A stretch of DNA of 64,000 nucleotides, from contig NZ_RFLV01000001.1 of NCBI RefSeq assembly GCF_004920405.1, positions 1,860,001 through 1,924,000 of the forward strand, in the 5' to 3' direction. The stretch is from Pseudomonas leptonychotis. GTDB lineage: Bacteria > Pseudomonadota > Gammaproteobacteria > Pseudomonadales > Pseudomonadaceae. A model generated the notes under the pieces. That model was not told the DNA's origin. It saw nothing but the letters and a program-made list of their open reading frames with translations, and did no database searches. Made by a program: the position numbers and the translations under genes. Positions 44,746-52,939 of this stretch are shown piece after piece (within the stretch, counting starts at the first letter, position 1; every line of letters begins with the position of its first letter).

Positions 44746-45180
44746 ATGAAAAGTTTAGTGATGGGACTCGGTCTCTGCGCCACCCTGCTCAGCGCCGCGT
44801 CGCCGGCCTGGGCAGAGATGCCGCGCAGCAGTGCACCGGCGGATGCGGCGGTGTATTTCATCGAACCTGCGGACGGTGCCACGGTGGGTCAGACATTCAC
44901 CGTCAAGTTCGGCCTCAAGGGCATGGGTGTGGCTCCTGCCGGTGTCGATGCGCCGCAAACGGGCCATCACCACGTGCTGATTGATCTCAAGCAGCCGCCG
45001 GCCATGGACCAGCCGTTGCCGATGAGCGACAACGTGCGTCATTTCGGCAAGGGCCAGACCGAGACCGAACTGACCCTGCCGCCAGGCAAGCACACCCTGC
45101 AGTTGTTGGTGGGTGACAAGAACCACATGCCGTTGGATCCACCGGTGATCTCCAAGACGATCAACGTTACGGTGGAGTAG
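44746..45180 (+). CDS. DUF4399 periplasmic protein
   Basis: 144 aa with signal peptide ending SPAWA. Mature segments VYFIEPADGATVGQTFTVKFGLKGMGVAPAG, GHHHVLIDL and LPPGKHTLQLLVGDKNHMPLDPPVIS are the DUF4399 pattern, an immunoglobulin-like beta sandwich with a conserved HHH that could bind metal. It lies next to serA, as in P. aeruginosa (PA0315-PA0316). Function unknown. Confidence 0.88.
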   Translation: MKSLVMGLGLCATLLSAASPAWAEMPRSSAPADAAVYFIEPADGATVGQTFTVKFGLKGMGVAPAGVDAPQTGHHHVLIDLKQPPAMDQPLPMSDNVRHFGKGQTETELTLPPGKHTLQLLVGDKNHMPLDPPVISKTINVTVE

Positions 45181-45197
45181 GACGTTGCTGCAGGCAT

Positions 45198-45226
45198 AAA
45201 AAAGGGAGGCCGAAGCCTCCCTTTTT
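45198..45226. terminator. Bidirectional terminator between DUF4399 gene and serA
   Basis: AAAAAGGGAGGC and GCCTCCCTTTTT form a stem around CGAA, serving both convergent genes. Confidence 0.92.
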
Positions 45227-45242
45227 CGTATCGCAGCAGCGC

Positions 45243-46472
45243 TTAGAACAATACGCGGCTACGGATCGTGCCTTTAACGTGCTGCAGCTTCTCCAGCGCC
45301 AGGTCGGAGTAGTCGGCGTCGACGTCAATCACCACATAACCCACCTTGGCGTTGGTCTGCAGGAACTGGCCGGAGATGTTGATGCCGTTCTCCGCAAACA
45401 CGCTGTTGATCTCGCTCATCACGCCGGGGATGTTGGCGTGGATGTGCAGCAGGCGGTGCTTGCCCGGATGCGCTGGCAGAGCCACTTCAGGGAAGTTGAC
45501 CGACGAAACCGAGGTGCCGTTGTCACTGTACTTGACCAGCTTCTCGGCCACTTCCAGGCCAATGTTGGCCTGTGCTTCAGCGGTGGAGCCGCCGATGTGC
45601 GGAGTGAGGATCACGCGATCCAGGCCACGCAGCGGGCTCTCGAACTCTTCGTCGTTAGACTTGGGCTCAACCGGGAATACGTCGATGGCGGCGCCGATCA
45701 GGTGTTCGTCTTTGATCGCCTCGGCCAGGGCTTCCAGCACCACTACAGTGCCGCGTGCAGCGTTGATCAGAATGCCGCCTTTCTTTATTGCACGGATTTC
45801 TTTCTCGCCAATCATCCACTTGGTGCTGTCGATCTCAGGCACGTGCAGCGAGACGATGTCACTCATGCCCAGTAGTTCGTTGAGGCTGCCGATTTGCGTG
45901 GCGTTACCCAGCGGAAGCTTGGTCAACGGATCGTAGAAAAACACCTGCATGCCCAGGGACTCAGCCAGAACCGAGAGCTGGGTGCCGATCGAGCCGTAAC
46001 CGACGATACCCAGCTTTTTCCCGCGGATTTCGAAGGAGTTGGCCGCCGATTTGATCCAGCCGCCACGGTGGCAGGAGGCGTTCTTCTCGGGGATGCCGCG
46101 CAGCAGCAGGATGGCCTGGGCCAGCACCAGTTCGGCGACCGAACGGGTGTTGGAGAACGGCGCGTTGAACACGGCGATACCGCGCTCGCGAGCCGCGTCG
46201 AGGTCAACCTGGTTGGTGCCGATGCAGAAGCAACCGACCGCGACCAAGCGCTTGGCGCAGTCGAGTACTTCAGCCGTCACCTGGGTGCGCGAGCGGATGC
46301 CGATAAAGTGGGCGTCGACGATTTTTTCTTTCAGCTCGTCATCGGAGAGCGCGCCCTTGAGGTACTCGATGTTGCTGTAACCGGCGGCCTTCAGGGTGTC
46401 CACAGCATTCTGGTGGACGCCTTCAAGAAGAAGGAACTTGATCTTGCTCTTGTCGAGAGAGGTCTTGCTCAT
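45243..46472 (-). CDS. serA: D-3-phosphoglycerate dehydrogenase
   Basis: 409 aa, E. coli-like length. It oxidises 3-phosphoglycerate in serine synthesis and can also reduce 2-oxoglutarate to D-2-hydroxyglutarate. The NAD fold GIVGYGSIGTQLSVLAESLGM and catalytic His in LTPHIGGSTAEAQ are visible, with a C-terminal ACT domain (HIHANIPGVMSEINSVFAENGINISGQFLQ) for feedback by serine. Divergent from the D-2-hydroxyglutarate dehydrogenase gene that removes its side product. Confidence 0.97.
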   Translation of the reverse strand: MSKTSLDKSKIKFLLLEGVHQNAVDTLKAAGYSNIEYLKGALSDDELKEKIVDAHFIGIRSRTQVTAEVLDCAKRLVAVGCFCIGTNQVDLDAARERGIAVFNAPFSNTRSVAELVLAQAILLLRGIPEKNASCHRGGWIKSAANSFEIRGKKLGIVGYGSIGTQLSVLAESLGMQVFFYDPLTKLPLGNATQIGSLNELLGMSDIVSLHVPEIDSTKWMIGEKEIRAIKKGGILINAARGTVVVLEALAEAIKDEHLIGAAIDVFPVEPKSNDEEFESPLRGLDRVILTPHIGGSTAEAQANIGLEVAEKLVKYSDNGTSVSSVNFPEVALPAHPGKHRLLHIHANIPGVMSEINSVFAENGINISGQFLQTNAKVGYVVIDVDADYSDLALEKLQHVKGTIRSRVLF

Positions 46473-46568
46473 CGGAGTACCTGTTGTCCCACATATGGTG
46501 TCAGGGAAGGGTCAGCGCCAGTGCTGACTGCACCCGCAGATCGGCTTGGAGGCGTGATTCACGGGGTG

Positions 46569-46584
46569 CGTATGCTAGCATACG
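46569..46584. promoter_or_regulatory. 16-bp perfect palindrome between serA and D2HGDH gene
   Basis: CGTATGCTAGCATACG is fully symmetric, lying 97 bp from the serA start and 74 bp from the D2HGDH start. It could be a shared operator, or overlapping -10 elements (TATGCT on each strand) of divergent promoters. Confidence 0.5.
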
Positions 46585-46657
46585 AGCCCCGCGAAACACC
46601 TACCCTGGCAGATGAAGCGTGCTCAGGGTGACCATGAATCGTTTGAGAGTTCCGTAG

Positions 46658-48052
46658 ATGACCAACCCTGCGCTGATCGAAGAGCTGAAGACCCTGGTTG
46701 AGCCTGGCAAAGTGCTTACCGATGCCGATTCCCTGAATGCCTTCGGTAAGGACTGGACCAAGCACTTCGCCCCAGCGCCGCTGGCGATTGCCTTTCCCAA
46801 GAGCATCGAGCAGGTGCAGGCCATCGTCCGTTGGGCCAATCAGCACAAGGTTGCGCTGGTGCCGTCGGGTGGGCGTACCGGGCTGTCTGCCGGCGCGGTC
46901 GCCGCCAATGGCGAAGTGGTGGTGTCGTTCGACTATATGAACCAGATTCTCGAATTCAACGAATTCGACCGCACCGCGGTGTGCCAACCGGGTGTGGTGA
47001 CCAAGCAGCTGCAGATGTTCGCCGAAGACAAAGGCCTGTACTACCCGGTGGATTTCGCCTCGGCCGGTTCCAGCCAACTTGGCGGCAACATCGGCACCAA
47101 TGCCGGCGGGATCAAGGTGATTCGCTACGGCATGACCCGCAACTGGGTGGCTGGCCTGAAGGTCGTTACCGGTACCGGCGAGCTGCTGGAGCTGAACAAG
47201 GACTTGATCAAGAACGCCACCGGCTATGACATGCGTCAGCTGTTTATTGGCGCCGAAGGCACCCTGGGTTTTGTGGTTGAAGCGACCATGCGCCTGGATC
47301 GCGCGCCGAAGAACCTCACCGCCATGGTGCTAGGCACCCCGGACTTCGATTCGATTATGCCGGTGCTGCACGCCTTCCAGAACAAGCTGGACCTGACCGC
47401 GTTCGAGTTCTTCTCCGACAAGGCCCTGGCCAAGATCATGGCCCGTGGCGACGTGCCGGCCGCCTTTGAAACCGACTGCCCGTTCTATGCGCTGCTGGAA
47501 TTCGAAGCCACCACCGAGGAAGTCGCCGAAGCGGCCCTGGCCACCTTCGAGCATTGCGTCGAGCAGGGCTGGGTGTTGGATGGCGTGATGAGCCAGAGCG
47601 AGCAGCAGCTGCAGAACCTGTGGAAGCTGCGCGAATACATCTCCGAGACCATCAGCCACTGGACGCCGTATAAGAACGACATCTCGGTCACCGTCTCGAA
47701 AGTGCCAGCGTTTTTGCACGATATCGACGCGATTGTTGGCGAGCACTACCCGGACTTCGAAATCGTCTGGTTCGGCCACATCGGCGACGGCAACTTGCAC
47801 CTGAATATCTTGAAACCGGAGAACCTGTCCAAGGACGAGTTCTTCGCCAAGTGCGCCACGGTCAACAAGTGGGTGTTCGAGACCGTGCAGAAGTACAACG
47901 GCTCGATCAGTGCCGAGCATGGCGTAGGCATGACCAAGCGCGACTACCTGACCTATAGCCGCTCGGAAGCCGAGATTGGCTATATGAAGGCGATCAAGGC
48001 GGTGTTCGACCCGAACGGCATTATGAACCCGGGCAAAATCTTCCCGGTTTAA
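46658..48052 (+). CDS. D-2-hydroxyglutarate dehydrogenase (FAD-linked)
   Basis: 464 aa flavoprotein of the D2HGDH/GlcD family. FAD-binding PCMH domain: VALVPSGGRTGLSAGAV and GGNIGTNAGGIKVIRYGMTRNWV; the C-terminal metal/substrate cap has WFGHIGDGNLHLNI and SAEHGVGMTKRDYL. It reoxidises the D-2-hydroxyglutarate made by SerA and passes electrons to the chain; coupling of the two was shown in P. stutzeri. Divergent from serA. Confidence 0.93.
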   Translation: MTNPALIEELKTLVEPGKVLTDADSLNAFGKDWTKHFAPAPLAIAFPKSIEQVQAIVRWANQHKVALVPSGGRTGLSAGAVAANGEVVVSFDYMNQILEFNEFDRTAVCQPGVVTKQLQMFAEDKGLYYPVDFASAGSSQLGGNIGTNAGGIKVIRYGMTRNWVAGLKVVTGTGELLELNKDLIKNATGYDMRQLFIGAEGTLGFVVEATMRLDRAPKNLTAMVLGTPDFDSIMPVLHAFQNKLDLTAFEFFSDKALAKIMARGDVPAAFETDCPFYALLEFEATTEEVAEAALATFEHCVEQGWVLDGVMSQSEQQLQNLWKLREYISETISHWTPYKNDISVTVSKVPAFLHDIDAIVGEHYPDFEIVWFGHIGDGNLHLNILKPENLSKDEFFAKCATVNKWVFETVQKYNGSISAEHGVGMTKRDYLTYSRSEAEIGYMKAIKAVFDPNGIMNPGKIFPV

Positions 48053-48192
48053 AACGGCTGCGCTTGGATAGGCTATGTTGGCCTGTCCGGCGCTCCCTGC
48101 TCTCGCGACGCTTTCAGCAAGCTGATTTAGTCTTTAGTCGAAACGACAGCCCGCGATGAGTCGCCCACTATGGGCAATCAACTATTCAGATC

Positions 48193-48215
48193 GTAGGGCG
48201 CTTGGCCTGCCCTAC
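48193..48215. repeat. Short inverted repeat GTAGGGC/GCCCTAC
   Basis: Seven-base arms around a 9-nt loop, similar to Pseudomonas intergenic repeats. The rest of the gap 48053-48267 shows no feature. Confidence 0.4.
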
Positions 48216-48267
48216 ACAGCCTGCTCCCACAAAGAGCAGAGCACCGCATTCCCATAAGGAGTTGCCC

Positions 48268-48933
48268 ATGAGCTACCAGCATCAGTATGTCGATGGCACC
48301 CATATCCACTTCCCCATGGGCAAGGTGGTGTGCATCGGTCGCAACTACGCCGAGCATGCCAAAGAGCTGAACAACCCGGTGCCGAGCGAGCCCTTGCTGT
48401 TTATCAAGCCGGGCAGCTGTGTGGTGCCCTTGGATCAAGGCTTCACCCTGATTGAAGGCCGCGGCGACGTGCATTACGAGGCGGAAATCGCCGTGTTGAT
48501 CGGCAAGCCGCTGTCGCGCACGCCAAATGCCGAAGAAGTGCTAGACGCCATTTCCGGTTTCGCCCCGGCGCTGGACCTGACCCTGCGTGACCTGCAGGCC
48601 ACGCTCAAGGCCAAGGGTTACCCGTGGGAAACCGCTAAATCCTTTGATGGTGCCTGTGTGCTGGCTCCCTTCGTGCCCGGTGATGCGCTCGAGGATCTGG
48701 CCGATATCGGCATTCGCCTGGCGATCAACGGTGAAGTGCGTCAGGACGGCAACAGCCGCGACATGCTTAACCCGATCCTGCCGATGATTCAGCATATCTG
48801 TGGGCATTTCAGCCTGCAGCCGGGTGATGTGATCCTCACAGGTACGCCTGCCGGCGTCGGCCCGCTGCACAAGGGTGACGAGCTGATGCTGGAACTGGTC
48901 GACCACAGCCGTTTCACCAGTCGCGCGCTCTAA
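48268..48933 (+). CDS. Fumarylacetoacetate hydrolase family protein
   Basis: 221 aa from ATG 48268 with AAGGAG upstream. Core motifs VCIGRNYAEHAKEL, PLLFIKPGSC, DVHYEAEIAVLIGK (metal-binding Glu) and GDVILTGTPAGVGPL are those of FAH-fold enzymes such as acylpyruvase (YcgM). Probably an oxaloacetate decarboxylase or acylpyruvate hydrolase. Same strand and order as in P. aeruginosa after the D2HGDH gene. Confidence 0.92.
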   Translation: MSYQHQYVDGTHIHFPMGKVVCIGRNYAEHAKELNNPVPSEPLLFIKPGSCVVPLDQGFTLIEGRGDVHYEAEIAVLIGKPLSRTPNAEEVLDAISGFAPALDLTLRDLQATLKAKGYPWETAKSFDGACVLAPFVPGDALEDLADIGIRLAINGEVRQDGNSRDMLNPILPMIQHICGHFSLQPGDVILTGTPAGVGPLHKGDELMLELVDHSRFTSRAL

Positions 48934-49001
48934 AGGCCCAGCTAGGCAGCCGTTCTTGTATGAGCGGTTCGGGCGCCTGGAGGTGCCCGCTGGCTTAGCG
49001 G

Positions 49002-49018
49002 TTCAACAGAAACTTAAG
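49002..49018 (+). promoter_or_regulatory. PmrA/QseB-type box upstream of first beta-propeller gene
   Basis: TTCAAC-AGAAA-CTTAAG, two half-sites 11 bp apart (consensus YTTAAK-N5-YTTAAG), followed at 49029 by a -10-like TAGTCT. The segment GCTCTCTAGTCTGA closely matches GCTCTCTACTCTGA at the carO promoter. Confidence 0.5.
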
Positions 49019-49064
49019 CGTTGCTCTCTAGTCTGATTGCCATCGTTCTTATGGGTTGTGTGCG

Positions 49065-49988
49065 ATGTCGATCTGGGCTGCTCGGCTGGTGCGTCTGCGC
49101 TGGCTAATACTGCTGTTGTTCCTGCTCGTGGTAGCCGTGCTGGTGATTAATTATCGGCACTGGGATGAGCGCTTTGCCTTTTGGATTGAAGAGCAACAAG
49201 TCGACTCTGCCGAGCAACAGGCCAGCATCTGGCTGCCGGGCTACAAGGCCGTGTTACAGGGTAAGCCGTTACAGGGGCTGGAAGACGACGAGGTCTCCGG
49301 GCTGACCTACAACGCCGAAACCAATACGTTGTTCACCGTAACCGGCAAACACCCGCAATTGATTGAGCTGACCCTGGATGGCCAGGTGATGCGGCGCATC
49401 GATCTGAACGGCTTTGCCAACCCGGAAGGGGTGGAAATGCTTTCTGATGGTCGCCTGGCGATTATCGATGAGCGCAAGCGCACGCTGACCACCTTCAAGT
49501 TGGGAGCCCTGACTCGCAATCTTGAGTTTGCCGACTATCCCTCTTTCGACTTGGGTTTTGCCGATGCCGGCAACAAGGGCTTCGAAGGCATCGCTTGGGA
49601 CTCGCGCAATGAGCGCGTGCTGCTGGGCAAGGAGCGCGGTCCGCTGGGCCTGTTCAGCTTGCCGTTTCCGGGGGAGGACGGTGCCGCCGGTACCCTCCAG
49701 CCACTGTCATCCCAGGGCTTGTTTTTGCGTGACATCTCATCCCTGACCTACGACGCCCGTACCGGGCACGCCTTGGTGCTTTCGGATGAATCGCGTCTGC
49801 TCCTGGAGGTGAACGAGCAGGGCGAGCCGGTCAGTTTTATCAGTTTGAGCCGCGGTATGAATGGTTTGCGCGGGGGCATCGAGCAGGCTGAAGGGGTGAC
49901 CATGGATGCGGCGGGCAATATTTATATCGTCAGTGAGCCCAACCTGTTCTACGTGCTGCGTAAAGAGTCAGCGCCCAGCAGTGATTAA
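49065..49988 (+). CDS. SdiA-regulated / CarP-like beta-propeller protein, copy 1
   Basis: 307 aa from ATG 49065. One N-terminal membrane helix (LVRLRWLILLLFLLVVAVLVINY) anchors a periplasmic propeller built of repeats such as DEVSGLTYNAETNTLFTVTGKHPQLIELTLDG and KGFEGIAWDSRNERVLLGKERGP. This is the SdiA-regulated (YjiK) family. The P. aeruginosa calcium-responsive protein CarP belongs to the same family; naming here stays at family level. A paralogue at 50509 shares the order of all blocks. Confidence 0.85.
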   Translation: MSIWAARLVRLRWLILLLFLLVVAVLVINYRHWDERFAFWIEEQQVDSAEQQASIWLPGYKAVLQGKPLQGLEDDEVSGLTYNAETNTLFTVTGKHPQLIELTLDGQVMRRIDLNGFANPEGVEMLSDGRLAIIDERKRTLTTFKLGALTRNLEFADYPSFDLGFADAGNKGFEGIAWDSRNERVLLGKERGPLGLFSLPFPGEDGAAGTLQPLSSQGLFLRDISSLTYDARTGHALVLSDESRLLLEVNEQGEPVSFISLSRGMNGLRGGIEQAEGVTMDAAGNIYIVSEPNLFYVLRKESAPSSD

Positions 49989-49994
49989 GTTTGG

Positions 49995-50022
49995 CTTAAG
50001 CCCCGTTTAAGCCTGGTTTCAG
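49995..50022 (+). promoter_or_regulatory. Triple PmrA/QseB-type half-sites upstream of carO-like gene
   Basis: CTTAAG (49995), TTTAAG (50006) and TTTCAG (50017) are spaced exactly 11 bp apart, on one face of the helix, with a -10-like TACTCT at 50033-50038. A response regulator of the PmrA/QseB/CarR kind is the likely binder. Confidence 0.55.
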
Positions 50023-50071
50023 CAACGCTCTCTACTCTGACCCCATCACTTACTGATTAGAGGGTTACCCC

Positions 50072-50419
50072 ATGAAGCGTTTCACCTTGGCTCTGCTGCT
50101 GGTTCCACTGTTCTCTACAGCCGCGCTGGCCACCAGTTACACCGGCCCTGGCGCGGTTACTCAGGTCACCACGGTGGCCGCTGCGCTGGATGCCGCCGAT
50201 GACACGCCCGTGGTGCTGCAAGGACAAATCGTTAAACGCCTGCAGGATGAGCTCTACGAGTTCAAGGACGCCAGCGGCACCATCAATGTTGAAATCGACG
50301 ATGAGCATTGGCCGGCTCAGGCCATTTCCGAGACGGCCGTGGTCAAAATCAGTGGTGAGGTTGACCACGACCTGACCAGCCGTGAGATCGATGTTGAGCA
50401 CCTCGAACTGGTCAAATAA
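50072..50419 (+). CDS. carO: CarO/YgiW-type periplasmic OB-fold (BOF) protein
   Basis: 115 aa. Signal peptide MKRFTLALLLVPLFSTAALA, then YTGPGAVTQVTTVAAALDAADDTPVVLQGQIVKRLQDELYEFKDASGTINVEIDDEHW, the bacterial OB-fold family PF04076 signature (YgiW/YdeI/NirD). In P. aeruginosa the equivalent gene (PA0320, carO) maintains intracellular calcium and is induced by a two-component system. The symbol is a proposal from family and position, flanked here by two CarP-like genes. Closed by a strong terminator. Confidence 0.82.
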   Translation: MKRFTLALLLVPLFSTAALATSYTGPGAVTQVTTVAAALDAADDTPVVLQGQIVKRLQDELYEFKDASGTINVEIDDEHWPAQAISETAVVKISGEVDHDLTSREIDVEHLELVK

Positions 50420-50438
50420 GACTTAATATTCACGTCCC

Positions 50439-50471
50439 ACGCCAGCCCGAAGCATTGCTTCGGGCTGGCGT
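50439..50471 (+). terminator. Terminator after carO-like gene
   Basis: ACGCCAGCCCGAAGC and GCTTCGGGCTGGCGT form a 15-bp perfect stem around ATT, followed by a weak T-rich run (CGTTGTGTTG). Confidence 0.8.
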
Positions 50472-50508
50472 CGTTGTGTTGCCCGTTACTCTTTGCGAGT
50501 GAGTCGCC

Positions 50509-51441
50509 ATGCGAGACCATTTCACCTTGAAGCGTTTGTTGTTGAGCCTTGTTGTGCTGGCGTTGTTGCTGTTGGGGTTATTTGCCCAGGAATACCGCCT
50601 GTTTGAACGAGCCTGGTTCAACGTGCAGCAGTGGCAGCAGGCGGGTAACGGACAGCAGGCCTCTGTGCTGTTGGCGGATTACCAAGTGGATATCGAAGCC
50701 CAAGTAATCGAAGGGCTCAATGACGATGTCTCGGCGCTGACCTATGACCCGGACCGTAACAGCCTGTTTACCGTGACCAACCAAAAACCGCAGTTGATCG
50801 AGCTGTCGCTGGAGGGGGAGTTGTTGCGGCGTATCGATCTGCATGGGTTCGGCGACGCCGAGGCGGTTGAGTACATCAGCCAGGGCTTGTATGTCATCAC
50901 CGACGAGCGCCTGCAGCGTCTGATCAAGGTGCGGGTCGATGAGACGACGACCGAGTTGCATGCCGATCAGGCTCAGCAGTTTTCCTTAGGTATCGGCCTT
51001 AACGGCAACAAGGGGTTTGAAGGGCTGGCTTACGACTCGGTAGGGCAGCGCCTGTTTGTTGCCAAAGAGCGCGATCCGATACGTATCTACGAGATTCATG
51101 GGTTCCCCCAGCGTGATCCGCAACGGCCCTTTGCTGTGCATGTGGTGGATGATCAACAGCGCGATGCCGGGCTGTTTGTGCGCGATCTGTCCAGTCTGCA
51201 ATTCGATGAACGCAGCGGGCATTTGCTGGCGCTGTCCGATGAATCGCGCTTGGTGCTGGAGCTGAATGTCGAAGGCAAGCCGATCAGCAGCCTGTCACTG
51301 CTGCGTGGGCGCAATGGCCTTAAGCGCGGCGTGCCTCAAGGTGAAGGTATCGCCATGGACAACCAGGGCGTGCTTTATCTGGTCAGTGAGCCGAATCTTT
51401 TTTATCGCTTCAGGAAGCCTGAGGCAGTGGCTGCTGATTGA
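50509..51441 (+). CDS. SdiA-regulated / CarP-like beta-propeller protein, copy 2
   Basis: 310 aa. N-terminal helix RLLLSLVVLALLLLGLFA, then propeller repeats DDVSALTYDPDRNSLFTVTNQKPQLIELSLEGELLRRIDLHGF and KGFEGLAYDSVGQRLFVAKERDP, ending YLVSEPNLFYRFRKPEA. It aligns block for block with the protein at 49065, so it is a duplication that brackets carO. No PmrA-like box of similar quality lies in its 89-bp leader. Its 3' end overlaps the convergent MATE gene by 32 bp. Confidence 0.85.
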   Translation: MRDHFTLKRLLLSLVVLALLLLGLFAQEYRLFERAWFNVQQWQQAGNGQQASVLLADYQVDIEAQVIEGLNDDVSALTYDPDRNSLFTVTNQKPQLIELSLEGELLRRIDLHGFGDAEAVEYISQGLYVITDERLQRLIKVRVDETTTELHADQAQQFSLGIGLNGNKGFEGLAYDSVGQRLFVAKERDPIRIYEIHGFPQRDPQRPFAVHVVDDQQRDAGLFVRDLSSLQFDERSGHLLALSDESRLVLELNVEGKPISSLSLLRGRNGLKRGVPQGEGIAMDNQGVLYLVSEPNLFYRFRKPEAVAAD

Positions 51442-52801
51442 TGGTCGAGGGTTGCAGCAGGCGTGCGGTTTTCCATTCGAGGCCCAGGGTCAGGCCTATA
51501 GCGGCACAGGCCAGGCCACTGGCTAGCCCCCACCACACGCCCTGAGCTCCCCAGCCCAATGGGAACGCTAACACCCAGGCCAGTGGTGCGCCGACCACCC
51601 AATAGCAGCCGAGACCGACCCAGAAGGTGGTCTTGGCATCCTTGAGGCCACGGATTGCGCCCATGGCAATGGTTTGGATGCCGTCGAAAAACTCGAACCA
51701 GGCGGCAATTGCCAATAGCGCCACGGCCAAGCTGACCACATCGGCATAGGCAGTGTCCGTCGGGTCGAGAAATAGCCCGACCACCCAGTGTGGCGCTAGC
51801 CAGAATAAGCCCGCGAAACCGAGCATGCACAGCGCGCCGAGAGCAAGACCCAAGCGCCCGGCTTGACGGGCTTGCAACAGCCGGCCGGCGCCGAAGTGTT
51901 GACCGATACGAAAGGTCACCGCGTAAGAAATCCCCACCGGCACCATAAAGGCCACGTAAACCGACATGATTGCGATCTGGTGTGCCGCCAGCTGAGTGCT
52001 GCCCAGCGCGCCCATGCACAACGCGGCAAAGGCAAACAACCCGGATTCCACCGCATAGGTGCCGCCAATCGGCATGCCCAAACGCAGCAGCTCTTTCAGC
52101 TCAGCCCACACCGGCCGTAGCAGCCCGCGCCACAGTGGGTAAGGGCTGTAGGCGCTATGGCGCATGACATGCCAGGCCAGCAACAGCGCCATGACATTCA
52201 TCACCACAGCGGTAACCAGGCCTATCCCGGCCAGGCCCAGTGCCGGCAGGCCAAACCAGCCCTTGATCAGGGCATAGTTGAGGATGAAGTTGGCCAGCGC
52301 GCCGCCAATGCTGATGGCCATCACCGGGCCGGGGCGGCCGATGGCACTGGTAAAGCCGCGCAGGGCCATAAAACTCATATAGCCGGGCAGGGCAAACACC
52401 AGGGTGGAAAGAAACTGCATGCCGCCGCTGACGTTCTCCGGCTGCTGGCCGACATACAGCAGCGCCGGGCCCAGGTTCCACAATGCCAGGCCGGCCAGCA
52501 ACGCCAGGCCCCAGCCCAGCCACAGGCCGTTCTGCGTCAGTCGGGTAACGCCGGCAGCGTCCTGTGCGCCGTGACGGATCGCCACCAGGTTGCCGACCGA
52601 GGCAATCACCCCCACGCAGAAAATCGAGACAAAGGAATAACTGGCCGCCCCCAGGCCGCCGGCGGCCAAGGTCGCGGGGCCGAGTAGACCCATCATGACC
52701 GTGTCGGTGAACACCATCACGACGTGTGCCAGCTGAGCGGCAATCAGTGGCCCGGCGAGTTTCAGAATGGCGCGCAGTTCGCCCCGGAGCGGTTGCAGCA
52801 T
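51410..52801 (-). CDS. MATE-family multidrug/Na+ antiporter (NorM type)
   Basis: 463 aa with 12 hydrophobic helices in two similar halves. N-terminal LAGPLIAAQLAHVVMVFTDTVMMGLLGPATLAAGGLGAASYSF and GMPIGGTYAVESGLFAFAALCMGALGSTQLAAHQIAIMS in the second half are classical NorM/MATE signatures. It exports cationic compounds in exchange for sodium or protons. Monocistronic; divergent from the LysR gene at 52940, which might regulate it. Confidence 0.92.
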   Translation of the reverse strand: MLQPLRGELRAILKLAGPLIAAQLAHVVMVFTDTVMMGLLGPATLAAGGLGAASYSFVSIFCVGVIASVGNLVAIRHGAQDAAGVTRLTQNGLWLGWGLALLAGLALWNLGPALLYVGQQPENVSGGMQFLSTLVFALPGYMSFMALRGFTSAIGRPGPVMAISIGGALANFILNYALIKGWFGLPALGLAGIGLVTAVVMNVMALLLAWHVMRHSAYSPYPLWRGLLRPVWAELKELLRLGMPIGGTYAVESGLFAFAALCMGALGSTQLAAHQIAIMSVYVAFMVPVGISYAVTFRIGQHFGAGRLLQARQAGRLGLALGALCMLGFAGLFWLAPHWVVGLFLDPTDTAYADVVSLAVALLAIAAWFEFFDGIQTIAMGAIRGLKDAKTTFWVGLGCYWVVGAPLAWVLAFPLGWGAQGVWWGLASGLACAAIGLTLGLEWKTARLLQPSTINQQPLPQAS

Positions 52802-52939
52802 GATGAGTTCTACTCAGTAAGAGGGCTTGCTCGGGTGATCCGCGCAGGCAGAGAATGTGCCTATTCTCATAAGCCAGCTGCGCCAGCACAAAAGGATAAT
52901 AGCGATGATAGGCATGACTATTACTCATGAATTGAGCGC

